A stretch of DNA of 64,000 nucleotides from Diphasiastrum complanatum (Eukaryota > Streptophyta > Lycopodiopsida > Lycopodiales > Lycopodiaceae): NCBI GenBank assembly GCA_029204225.1, contig CM055106.1, positions 5,058,858 to 5,122,857 on the forward strand. The letters run 5' to 3'. The notes beneath the pieces are model-generated. The model worked only from the letters and a program-made list of their open reading frames with translations, was not told the DNA's origin and did not search any database. Position numbers and translations under genes: made by a program. Positions 11,801-18,883 of the stretch are shown here, in pieces; positions within the stretch are counted from its first letter, which is position 1; the number at the start of each line of letters is the position of its first letter.

Positions 11801-12306
11801 GACAGCTTCGAGTCTCTTCTCATCAGCTTGCTATCGAGACAGGTAGATACACAGACACTCCCAGATTGCAGCGGATATGTCAGCTCTGTTCTCTTCAGGA
11901 GGTGGAAGATGAGTTTCATTTCATCTTTCGCTGCCCAGTATACTATGAGATTAGAGGACGATACCATTGTTTATACCGAGATATTCCCCTCACGTTGAGC
12001 TCCTTCCTCGAGTATCCAGACGCTAGATGTGTGGGTCTTCTTTTGAGAGAGATGTATATTTTACGAGCTTCACTTCTACCTACGCTCTCAGATATGGATT
12101 CCAGTCAGGCTCACATTACTCAGTTCTTCCAGAAGCGAGACAGAGTGGATATTTCGGTTGCGGATTTTGACGTCCCCGTCCGAAGATCGAAGACACAGAG
12201 AGTTTCGGCTCGATCCAGTGCTACTAGATCTTCATACGCCTCCCACCAGCCTACATCACGACCCACTACTACCATCACTCATTACTTTCGGCTTGCTCGT
12301 AGCTAG
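8803..12306 (+). CDS. LINE-A ORF2 polyprotein: APE endonuclease, reverse transcriptase, zinc knuckle (copy 1)
   Basis: Open for 1167 residues from a TTG at 8803; the frame is open back to 8761, and the first ATG is codon 81. APE-type endonuclease motifs: WNCNG (6-10), E34 in AETHES, GDFN (148-151), D232 in VVDYF and SDH (255-257). The RT follows, with KAFDS, GVKQGCPLSPTLF and the catalytic YADD box (from residue 696; bases 10888-10899). Near the C terminus is a CCHC knuckle (C1026, C1029, H1039, C1044). The last 70 residues are S/R/T-rich and carry two PIP-box-like motifs, QAHITQFF (bases 12106-12129) and TTTITHYF (12265-12288). ORF2 proteins nick DNA and copy LINE RNA at the target. An AUG start at codon 81 would lose W7, N8 and E34, so initiation there is unlikely. 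Confidence 0.93.
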   Translation: MRLGFWNCNGFLSSSSAGDFADFIRKCDILLLAETHESLYHPLPNIQEYSWHSAFRPFVRGKTCRGSGGVACLYRDTTVQMVKQDPYARYIWLHIIGSLLGLPQDIYIAVCYFAPQTSVFAEFGGDPFQALSDDIAIFSQQGSILLAGDFNARTSSRQTEFHAATDLLRLYPLDMGLDRVSQDADTPATSFGEQLITLAETHALAILNGLTQWPSSSAYTCYPHGGGHSVVDYFIGSPALISHISDFSITPPTISDHSLLHISLGHITSSLQISCSLPTHKRIPFTQSGFTNYTTILSQLLANFPFMAPIDQQATFLSTSLLAAASSSFPTKTTSSHRSVHNRWYDAECRSLHNHVTYARSHSPATLKQCQKEYHRTTRTKKIKYLQSLCQKMINSLDSPSSSFFWKHFTRHSSTLAPIAIESWIEYATELYTTDSPPTSLSPRPDHCSLFTPDMVENAIKHAKLNKATDYDSLSVDFLKPVAHLISPYIAHVFNTAVTSGFPTAWCTNILHPILKAGDPMNVGNYRTIMIGHTLAKIYGSILQTVTGSFAETEGLHAMGQAGFRPGYSTSDQIFILRCIIEEARHRKQRIYCCFVDFRKAFDSVPRHLLFQRLSSLGFSEDTIAAIITLYERVLARFRDGSGWSSQIHSTIGVKQGCPLSPTLFALYIDDLERIIREEGGEGCPLADIIIPILLYADDVVLLSSSAAGLQSHLFALHHFCQRWGLTVNLKKTKIMVFNTNRQHMRDVIFYYDGLPIEIVTSYTYLGVLFSGPLLTFRPAATARLRKGHTALVHMERFCSTYYVQDPATRCLLFSATVSPVVLYSAETWCPDLSRDTWRDLTRIQILMLSRIIRAKPSVPHDIILAEFASPPLVVGAMFQIITFLHRVSDLDTSRYIVAALTSSCTIADQGAKHSWYRSVSALLQTWGLSALDLPNGTHAYIRQQIYRSYIRTIWSHPDPDRVKLHYYGTHLLRLDVSGLPILPVYLTQTLSFGLRYRIGQLRVSSHQLAIETGRYTDTPRLQRICQLCSLQEVEDEFHFIFRCPVYYEIRGRYHCLYRDIPLTLSSFLEYPDARCVGLLLREMYILRASLLPTLSDMDSSQAHITQFFQKRDRVDISVADFDVPVRRSKTQRVSARSSATRSSYASHQPTSRPTTTITHYFRLARS

Positions 12307-12487
12307 TTTCCTCCGCGGAGCAGGTGGTTAAGCTCTTGCTTTGTACCCTCACCAGCTGGTGGTCAAGCTTGGATACTTTTTCTCTTAGAGACAGAGAGAT
12401 CGATATTTTAGTTTTAGTTTTACTGTCTTTTCATTGGTAAATAAGTCCTTATGCGGACAATGCTTCTCACATTTTGTACTCTCTTTT

Positions 12488-12516
12488 GTCTTATGTGCCC
12501 CTGGGCACCAAAAGAC
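12488..12516 (+). other. LINE 3' terminal hairpin, copy 1
   Basis: Outer stem GTCTT/AAGAC, inner stem GTGCC/GGCAC, tetraloop CCTG. It sits ~30 bases before the end of the element and is followed by GTTAATAATAATTC and (TAATTC)n. The same fold, with compensated inner pairs, occurs in family B at 48.1, 49.9 and 50.2 kb. In LINEs with stringent RNA recognition a 3' stem-loop is the reverse transcriptase binding site; that role is inferred here. Confidence 0.7.
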
Positions 12517-12543
12517 GTTAATAATAATTCTAATTCTAATTCT

Positions 12544-12546
<3 letters not shown>

Positions 12547-12618
<72 letters not shown>
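12547..12618 (+). repeat. (TC)n microsatellite, 72 bp, between LINE-A copies 1 and 2
   Basis: Pure TC tract fused on the left to the (TAATTC)n tail of copy 1 and on the right to the 5' UTR of copy 2. There is no intervening host DNA. Confidence 0.97.
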
Positions 12619-12620
<2 letters not shown>

Positions 12621-12871
12621 CCGCCCTGCTGGTGCGTTGCCCGCCTGCTGGTGCGCTGCCCGCCCTGCTGGTGCGCTGCCCGCCCTGCTAGCGCTGCTGC
12701 CCTCTCTCTCTCTTGCGCGCCCACCCGCCCTGCTGGCGCTGCTGTCCGCCCTGCTGGCGCTGCAGTGCTGACCTTCGCACCTGCCCTACGCTGCCCTGCG
12801 CTAGTCTGCGCTGCTACGCTGCTACGCCTGGCCGTTTGTCTACACTGTCCTCCATCTGCTTACCGCCTCCT

Positions 12872-13793
12872 ATGGCACCTAAGAAAAAGGGGGGTGTTCT
12901 TACACCCCCCTCCCTGTTGGACACCCCCCCATCACCGGTAGTGATGGAGGAGCCGTCTTCGGTGATAGAAACTAGTGACATTCCTGTCAACATGGCTGCC
13001 ATTGACTACACTCCTTCCAAACCTACCGAAAGTCTTTTTGCTTATGATCTTAGTTTTATCCGACAAGAAATTATGGGACTTAAGAAACAACTACACCTCT
13101 TTGAAGCTGAAAATAGCAAGTTAGCTAAGGATCTTTTTGGTGTCACGGAACGTGTGGAGCAGCTTGAGCAAGAAAATATATATCTTAAGCAACGAATTGC
13201 AGAAAAAAGTGCCTTGGAGGAGACTTCCAACAAGATCAATAGCTTGGAGAAACAAGTCGAGGAGACGAAAACGTGGGCAGCACTCTTCAAACCGGATGAT
13301 ATGGGCAGCAAACTCTCATCACTCGCAAAACAGGTTGAAGAAAACGACATCGATCCTTAAGCAAGGTAATCACTCTCAGATTTCATCTTTTCCGAAGGAA
13401 AACGATTTGGAGACAGTTTTGGGTGAACAAGCCAGAAGGGCCAAAAAAGCCTTTAACATTAGAGTAAGAGGCATTGCCAATGGTGGAAAACCGTTGGAAG
13501 AAGCTACGGATTTGCTCATTTCCAAGTTATCTCATGTGGCTGATGGTTTTGATACTGCTTGGCGTAGTAAATTTGATGACAATGTTTTGTTTATCAAGTT
13601 CCGCTCGCTTTCACAACGCAATGCTGCCCTTCGGCTTAGGGCAAAGCTTAAAGGTACTTTCATTTATATGGGTGATGACTTAACAAATACTCAATGGTTG
13701 GCAAGAAAAAAGATTATCCTTGAAGCGAAAGAGAAAGGGCAAAGGGTTGTTTTTATTGACGGGAAACCGAGATTTTTCGACCTTCCACAATAG
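12872..13793 (+). pseudogene. LINE-A ORF1, copy 2, single-base frameshift
   Basis: Starts at the equivalent ATGGCACC. One extra A in the A run at 13341-13344 shifts the frame, so translation stops at 13360 after ~162 residues, within the coiled-coil half. The rest of ORF1 is intact in the shifted frame down to the TAG at 13791-13793. Because the change lies in a short homopolymer, a sequencing or assembly error is a real alternative to mutation. If real, this copy could supply ORF1 only in truncated form. Confidence 0.8.
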
Positions 13794-13841
13794 GAACTAG
13801 GGGCCCCCGGATATAGAAGCTACCCGAGATCCCCTACCAAT
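13791..13841 (+). promoter_or_regulatory. Candidate stop-codon readthrough site between ORF1 and ORF2, copy 2
   Basis: ORF1 ends CAA TAG, followed in the same frame by 16 sense codons beginning GAA CTA GGG GCC and then ORF2. CAA-UAG-GAA-CUA is one base from the tobamovirus-type readthrough context (CAA UAG CAR YYA). TAGGGG four bases after the stop can pair with CCCCTA ~25 bases further on, a possible stimulatory stem. The function is inferred. Confidence 0.55.
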
Positions 13842-16800
13842 TTGAGACTTGGCTTCTGGAATTGTAATGGTTTTTTATCTTCGTCATCAGCCGGAGACTT
13901 TGCTGATTTTATTAGAAAATGCGACATTTTGTTGTTGGCTGAAACTCATGAGTCCTTATATCATCCTCTTCCAAATATACAGGAGTACTCTTGGCATTCT
14001 GCTTTTCGTCCATTTGTTAGGGGAAAAACTTGTCGAGGATCTGGAGGAGTAGCTTGTTTATACAGAGACACCACAGTTCAGATGGTTAAACAAGATCCAT
14101 ACGCTCGCTATATTTGGTTACACATTATTGGCTCACTATTGGGATTACCTCAGGACATCTATATAGCTGTATGCTATTTTGCTCCACAGACCTCAGTGTT
14201 TGCTGAGTTTGGCGGGGACCCTTTTCAGGCTCTCTCAGATGATATTGCTATCTTTTCTCAGCAGGGTTCCATTTTACTAGCAGGTGATTTCAACGCCCGC
14301 ACAAGCTCTAGACAAACCAAATTTCATGCAGCTACGGATCTTCTCAGGCTTTACCCTTTGGATATGGGGCTAGACCGGGTATCACAGGATGCAGACACTC
14401 CAGCTACATCTTTCGGGGAGCAGTTGATCACTCTAGCAGAGACACACGCTCTTGCCATTTTGAATGGCCTCACACAGTGGCCTTCCTCATCAGCATATAC
14501 ATGCTATCCTCATGGTGGAGGACATAGTGTGGTCGACTACTTCATTGGATCACCTGCTTTGATCTCTCACATTTCTGATTTCTCCATTACACCCCCTACC
14601 ATTTCCGATCACTCACTCTTACACATCTCACTTGGTCACATAACCTCTTCTTTGCAAGTTTCTTGCTCTCTTCCCACTCATAAACGTATTCCTTTCACCC
14701 AATCTGGATTCACTAATTACACCACAATCTTATCCCAACTACTCGCTAACTTCCCGTTCATGGCACCAATTGACCAGCAAGCCACTTTTCTCTCTACATC
14801 CCTCTTAGCTGCTGCTTCCTCATCCTTCCCCACCAAAACGACATCATCTCACAGAAGTGTTCACAACAGATGGTATGATGCAGAATGCCGCTCTCTTCAC
14901 AATCATGTGACATATGCCAGGTCACACTCCCCTGCCACACTCAAACAATGCCAGAAAGAATATCATAGAACCACCAGAACAAAGAAGATCAAGTACCTAC
15001 AATCACTCTGCCAAAAAATGATCAACTCTTTAGATTCACCCTCCTCCTCTTTTTTCTGGAAACATTTCACCAGACACTCTTCAACATTGGCCCCCATAGC
15101 CATCGAATCCTGGATCGAGTATGCCACGGAGTTATATACCACGGACTCTCCTCCTACCTCACTCTCACCGAGACCTGACCACTGCTCACTTTTCACCCCT
15201 GACATGGTTGAAAACGCCATTAAACATGCCAAACTAAATAAAGCCACTGACTATGACTCCTTAAGTGTAGACTTCCTAAAGCCCGTAGCACATCTCATCT
15301 CCCCTTACATTGCTCATGTTTTTAACACAGCTGTTACTTCTGGTTTTCCTATGGCCTGGTGTACTAATATCCTTCACCCCATCCTCAAGGCAGGTGATCC
15401 CATGAATGTAGGAAACTACCGCACCATTATGATTGGCCACACTCTGGCTAAGATATATGGCTCTATACTACAGACAGTTACTGGATCTTTTGCTGAAACT
15501 GAGGGTTTACACGCTATGGGTCAAGCTGGTTTCAGACCGGGATATTCTACTTCAGACCAGATCTTCATTTTGAGATGCATTATTGAGGAGGCTCGACATC
15601 GGAAACAGAGAATTTACTGTTGCTTTGTGGATTTTCGCAAAGCTTTTGACTCTGTTCCACGACATCTTCTTTTCCAGAGACTGTCTTCACTTGGCTTTTC
15701 AGAGGATACTATTGCTGCGATCATTACTTTATATGAGCGAGTCTTGGCACGTTTCAGAGATGGTAGTGGCTGGTCCTCACAGATACATTCTACCATTGGT
15801 GTGAAGCAGGGTTGCCCCTTATCACCCACTCTTTTTGCACTATATATAGATGACCTCGAGCGGATTATTCGCGAGGAAGGTGGAGAGGGCTGTCCCCTAG
15901 CAGACATTATTATCCCCATTCTCTTGTACGCTGATGATGTGGTTCTCCTCTCATCCTCTGCAGCTGGTTTACAGAGTCACCTTTCTGCTTTACATCACTT
16001 TTGCCAGCGTTGGGGATTGACGGTTAACCTTAAGAAGACTAAGATTATGGTGTTTAACACCAACAGACAGCATATGAGAGATGTGATTTTCTATTATGAC
16101 GGGCTACCGATTGAGATCGTGACCTCCTACACCTATTTGGGAGTTCTTTTCTCTGGTCCGCTACTCACTTTTCGACCAGCAGCCACCGCCAGGCTCCGCA
16201 AGGGGCATACCGCTCTTGTGCATATGGAGAGATTTTGCTCTACTTATTATGTGCAGGATCCTGCTACCAGATGCCTACTATTTTCTGCTACTGTCTCCCC
16301 AGTTGTGCTATATTCGGCTGAGACTTGGTGCCCTGATTTATCACGCGATACATGGAGAGATCTTACTCGTATCCAGATTCTCATGCTCAGTAGGATAATC
16401 CGGGCTAAGCCCTCAGTACCACATGATATCATACTAGCCGAGTTTGCTTCTCCTCCATTAGTTGTTGGTGCTATGTTTCAGATCATCACCTTTCTTCACA
16501 GGGTATCAGATCTAGATACCTCCAGATACATTGTTGCTGCTCTCACTTCATCTTGTACCATTGCAGATCAGGGAGCCAAGCACTCTTGGTATCGCAGTGT
16601 CTCAGCCCTTCTTCAGACTTGGGGTTTATCCGCACTTGATCTTCCGAATGGAACCCATGCTTATATCAGACAGCAGATCTACCGGAGCTACATACGCACT
16701 ATATGGTCACATCCTGATCCAGATAGGGTCAAGCTACATTATTATGGCACACATCTTTTACGGCTGGACGTTTCGGGCTTGCCTATTCTTCCAGTTTATC

Positions 16801-17345
16801 TTACACAGACGCTATCTTTTGGTCTGAGATATCGTATAGGACAGCTTCGAGTCTCTTCTCATCAGCTTGCTATCGAGACAGGTAGATACACAGACACTCC
16901 CAGATTGCAGCGGATATGTCAGCTCTGTTCTCTTCAGGAGGTGGAAGATGAGTTTCATTTCATCTTTCGCTGCCCAGTATACTATGAGATTAGAGGACGA
17001 TACCATTGTTTATACCGAGATATTCCCCTCACGTTGAGCTCCTTCCTCGAGTATCCAGACGCTAGATGTGTGGGTCTTCTTTTGAGAGAGATGTATATTT
17101 TACGAGCTTCACTTCTACCTACGCTCTCAGATATGGATTCCAGTCAGGCTCACATTACTCAGTTCTTCCAGAAGCGAGACAGAGTGGATATTTCGGTTGC
17201 GGATTTTGACGTCCCCGTCCGAAGATCGAAGACACAGAGAGTTTCGGCTCGATCCAGTGCTACTAGATCTTCATACGCCTCCCACCAGCCTACATCACGA
17301 CCCACTACTACCATCACTCATTACTTTCGGCTTGCTCGTAGCTAG
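13842..17345 (+). CDS. LINE-A ORF2 polyprotein, copy 2
   Basis: 1167 open residues with the same endonuclease, YADD reverse transcriptase, CCHC knuckle and paired PIP-like motifs as copy 1. Compared with copy 1 it has K for E in the segment after GDFNARTSSRQT, V for I in SLQ(I/V)SC, M for T in GFP(T/M)AW and S for F in QSHL(F/S)ALHH; copy 3 shares all four. The first codon is TTG within a frame that runs on from ORF1 across the TAG at 13791. No ATG lies upstream of the first endonuclease motifs, so it is probably translated by readthrough from ORF1, which in this copy is itself frameshifted. Confidence 0.93.
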   Translation: MRLGFWNCNGFLSSSSAGDFADFIRKCDILLLAETHESLYHPLPNIQEYSWHSAFRPFVRGKTCRGSGGVACLYRDTTVQMVKQDPYARYIWLHIIGSLLGLPQDIYIAVCYFAPQTSVFAEFGGDPFQALSDDIAIFSQQGSILLAGDFNARTSSRQTKFHAATDLLRLYPLDMGLDRVSQDADTPATSFGEQLITLAETHALAILNGLTQWPSSSAYTCYPHGGGHSVVDYFIGSPALISHISDFSITPPTISDHSLLHISLGHITSSLQVSCSLPTHKRIPFTQSGFTNYTTILSQLLANFPFMAPIDQQATFLSTSLLAAASSSFPTKTTSSHRSVHNRWYDAECRSLHNHVTYARSHSPATLKQCQKEYHRTTRTKKIKYLQSLCQKMINSLDSPSSSFFWKHFTRHSSTLAPIAIESWIEYATELYTTDSPPTSLSPRPDHCSLFTPDMVENAIKHAKLNKATDYDSLSVDFLKPVAHLISPYIAHVFNTAVTSGFPMAWCTNILHPILKAGDPMNVGNYRTIMIGHTLAKIYGSILQTVTGSFAETEGLHAMGQAGFRPGYSTSDQIFILRCIIEEARHRKQRIYCCFVDFRKAFDSVPRHLLFQRLSSLGFSEDTIAAIITLYERVLARFRDGSGWSSQIHSTIGVKQGCPLSPTLFALYIDDLERIIREEGGEGCPLADIIIPILLYADDVVLLSSSAAGLQSHLSALHHFCQRWGLTVNLKKTKIMVFNTNRQHMRDVIFYYDGLPIEIVTSYTYLGVLFSGPLLTFRPAATARLRKGHTALVHMERFCSTYYVQDPATRCLLFSATVSPVVLYSAETWCPDLSRDTWRDLTRIQILMLSRIIRAKPSVPHDIILAEFASPPLVVGAMFQIITFLHRVSDLDTSRYIVAALTSSCTIADQGAKHSWYRSVSALLQTWGLSALDLPNGTHAYIRQQIYRSYIRTIWSHPDPDRVKLHYYGTHLLRLDVSGLPILPVYLTQTLSFGLRYRIGQLRVSSHQLAIETGRYTDTPRLQRICQLCSLQEVEDEFHFIFRCPVYYEIRGRYHCLYRDIPLTLSSFLEYPDARCVGLLLREMYILRASLLPTLSDMDSSQAHITQFFQKRDRVDISVADFDVPVRRSKTQRVSARSSATRSSYASHQPTSRPTTTITHYFRLARS

Positions 17346-17526
17346 TTTCCTCCGCGGAGCAGGTGGTTAAGCTCTTGCTTTGTACCCTCACCAGCTGGTG
17401 GTCAAGCTTGGATACTTTTTCTCTTAGAGACAGAGAGATCGATATTTTAGTTTTAGTTTTACTGTCTTTTCATTGGTAAATAAGTCCTTATGCGGACAAT
17501 GCTTCTCACATTTTGTACTCTCTTTT

Positions 17527-17555
17527 GTCTTATGTGCCCCTGGGCACCAAAAGAC
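17527..17555 (+). other. LINE 3' terminal hairpin, copy 2
   Basis: Identical in sequence and fold to the copy 1 hairpin (GTCTT/AAGAC outer stem, GTGCC/GGCAC inner stem), at the same distance from the TAATTC tail. Confidence 0.7.
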
Positions 17556-17582
17556 GTTAATAATAATTCTAATTCTAATTCT

Positions 17583-17585
<3 letters not shown>

Positions 17586-17661
<76 letters not shown>
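17586..17661 (+). repeat. (TC)n microsatellite, 76 bp, between LINE-A copies 2 and 3
   Basis: Pure TC tract joining the tail of copy 2 to the 5' UTR of copy 3, with no other DNA between them. Confidence 0.97.
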
Positions 17662-17663
<2 letters not shown>

Positions 17664-17914
17664 CCGCCCTGCTGGTGCGTTGCCCGCCTGCTGGTGCGCT
17701 GCCCGCCCTGCTGGTGCGCTGCCCGCCCTGCTAGCGCTGCTGCCCTCTCTCTCTCTTGCGCGCCCACCCGCCCTGCTGGCGCTGCTGTCCGCCCTGCTGG
17801 CGCTGCAGTGCTGACCTTCGCACCTGCCCTACGCTGCCCTGCGCTAGTCTGCGCTGCTACGCTGCTACGCCTGGCCGTTTGTCTACACTGTCCTCCATCT
17901 GCTTACCGCCTCCT

Positions 17915-18835
17915 ATGGCACCTAAGAAAAAGGGGGGTGTTCTTACACCCCCCTCCCTGTTGGACACCCCCCCATCACCGGTAGTGATGGAGGAGCCGTC
18001 TTCGGTGATAGAAACTAGTGACATTCCTGTCAACATGGCTGCCATTGACTACACTCCTTCCAAACCTACCGAAAGTCTTTTTGCTTATGATCTTAGTTTT
18101 ATCCGACAAGAAATTATGGGACTTAAGAAACAACTACACCTCTTTGAAGCTGAAAATAGCAAGTTAGCTAAGGATCTTTTTGGTGTCACGGAACGTGTGG
18201 AGCAGCTTGAGCAAGAAAATATATATCTTAAGCAACGAATTGCAGAAAAAAGTGCCTTGGAGGAGACTTCCAACAAGATCAATAGCTTGGAGAAACAAGT
18301 CGAGGAGACGAAAACGTGGGCAGCACTCTTCAAACCGGATGATATGGGCAGCAAACTCTCATCACTCGCAAAACAGGTTGAAAAAACGACATCGATCCTT
18401 AAGCAAGGTAATCACTCTCAGATTTCATCTTTTCCGAAGGAAAACGATTTGGAGACAGTTTTGGGTGAACAAGCCAGAAGGGCCAAAAAAGCCTTTAACA
18501 TTAGAGTAAGAGGCATTGCCAATGGTGGAAAACCGTTGGAAGAAGCTACGGATTTGCTCATTTCCAAGTTATCTCATGTGGCTGATGGTTTTGATACTGC
18601 TTGGCGTAGTAAATTTGATGACAATGTTTTGTTTATCAAGTTCCGCTCGCTTTCACAACGCAATGCTGCCCTTCGGCTTAGGGCAAAGCTTAAAGGTACT
18701 TTCATTTATATGGGTGATGACTTAACAAATACTCAATGGTTGGCAAGAAAAAAGATTATCCTTGAAGCGAAAGAGAAAGGGCAAAGGGTTGTTTTTATTG
18801 ACGGGAAACCGAGATTTTTCGACCTTCCACAATAG
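17915..18835 (+). CDS. LINE-A ORF1 protein, copy 3
   Basis: 306 residues from MAPKKK to FFDLPQ. Relative to copy 1 it carries the four extra residues SDIP after VIET and small substitutions, including K for E in QVE(E/K)TTS. Coiled coil ~50-170 and RRM-like C-terminal half as in copy 1. The frame is open upstream of this ATG to 17756, but that part translates the GC-rich 5' UTR repeats (cysteine- and proline-rich) and is not conserved in frame in copy 1, so the MAPKKK start is preferred. The stop TAG (18833-18835) is followed in frame by 16 sense codons and ORF2. Confidence 0.86.
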   Translation: MAPKKKGGVLTPPSLLDTPPSPVVMEEPSSVIETSDIPVNMAAIDYTPSKPTESLFAYDLSFIRQEIMGLKKQLHLFEAENSKLAKDLFGVTERVEQLEQENIYLKQRIAEKSALEETSNKINSLEKQVEETKTWAALFKPDDMGSKLSSLAKQVEKTTSILKQGNHSQISSFPKENDLETVLGEQARRAKKAFNIRVRGIANGGKPLEEATDLLISKLSHVADGFDTAWRSKFDDNVLFIKFRSLSQRNAALRLRAKLKGTFIYMGDDLTNTQWLARKKIILEAKEKGQRVVFIDGKPRFFDLPQ

Positions 18836-18883
18836 GAACTAGGGGCCCCCGGATATAGAAGCTACCCGAGATCCCCTACCAAT
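18833..18883 (+). promoter_or_regulatory. Candidate stop-codon readthrough site between ORF1 and ORF2, copy 3
   Basis: Same sequence and spacing as copy 2: CAA TAG GAA CTA, a possible TAGGGG/CCCCTA stem, and exactly 48 bases from the stop to the TTG codon of ORF2, so the frames match. The intervening peptide (LGAPGYRSYPRSP) resembles the [14 protein letters not shown] stretch upstream of the family-B endonuclease, suggesting this linker is translated. Confidence 0.6.

Larger units (their letters stand above)
7617..12546 (+). mobile_element. LINE-A copy 1, full-length non-LTR retrotransposon
   Basis: Structure: GC-rich 5' UTR (7617-7844), ORF1 (7845-8753), a 49-base junction, ORF2 with endonuclease and reverse transcriptase (8803-12306), a 3' UTR with a hairpin at 12488-12516, and a terminal (TAATTC)n tail running into the next (CT)n tract. 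It lacks a ~45-bp 5' UTR segment present in copies 2 and 3 and has four copies of a ~19-bp 5' UTR repeat against three in those copies. ORF2 differs from copies 2/3 by four residues that I can see. An extra G at 8769-8771 puts ORF2 out of frame with ORF1, unlike copies 2 and 3. Clade not determined; L1/Tx1-like by ORF1 architecture. Confidence 0.93.
12619..17585 (+). mobile_element. LINE-A copy 2, full-length
   Basis: Same layout as copy 1, offset by ~5.04 kb. It shares with copy 3 a ~45-bp 5' UTR insertion ending TGGCCGTTTGTCTACACTG, three 19-bp repeats, the in-frame ORF1-TAG-ORF2 junction and all ORF2 residues I compared. The clear differences between copies 2 and 3 are microsatellite length and a small ORF1 change near 13340. 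Such identity points to very recent duplication or gene conversion. Confidence 0.93.
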
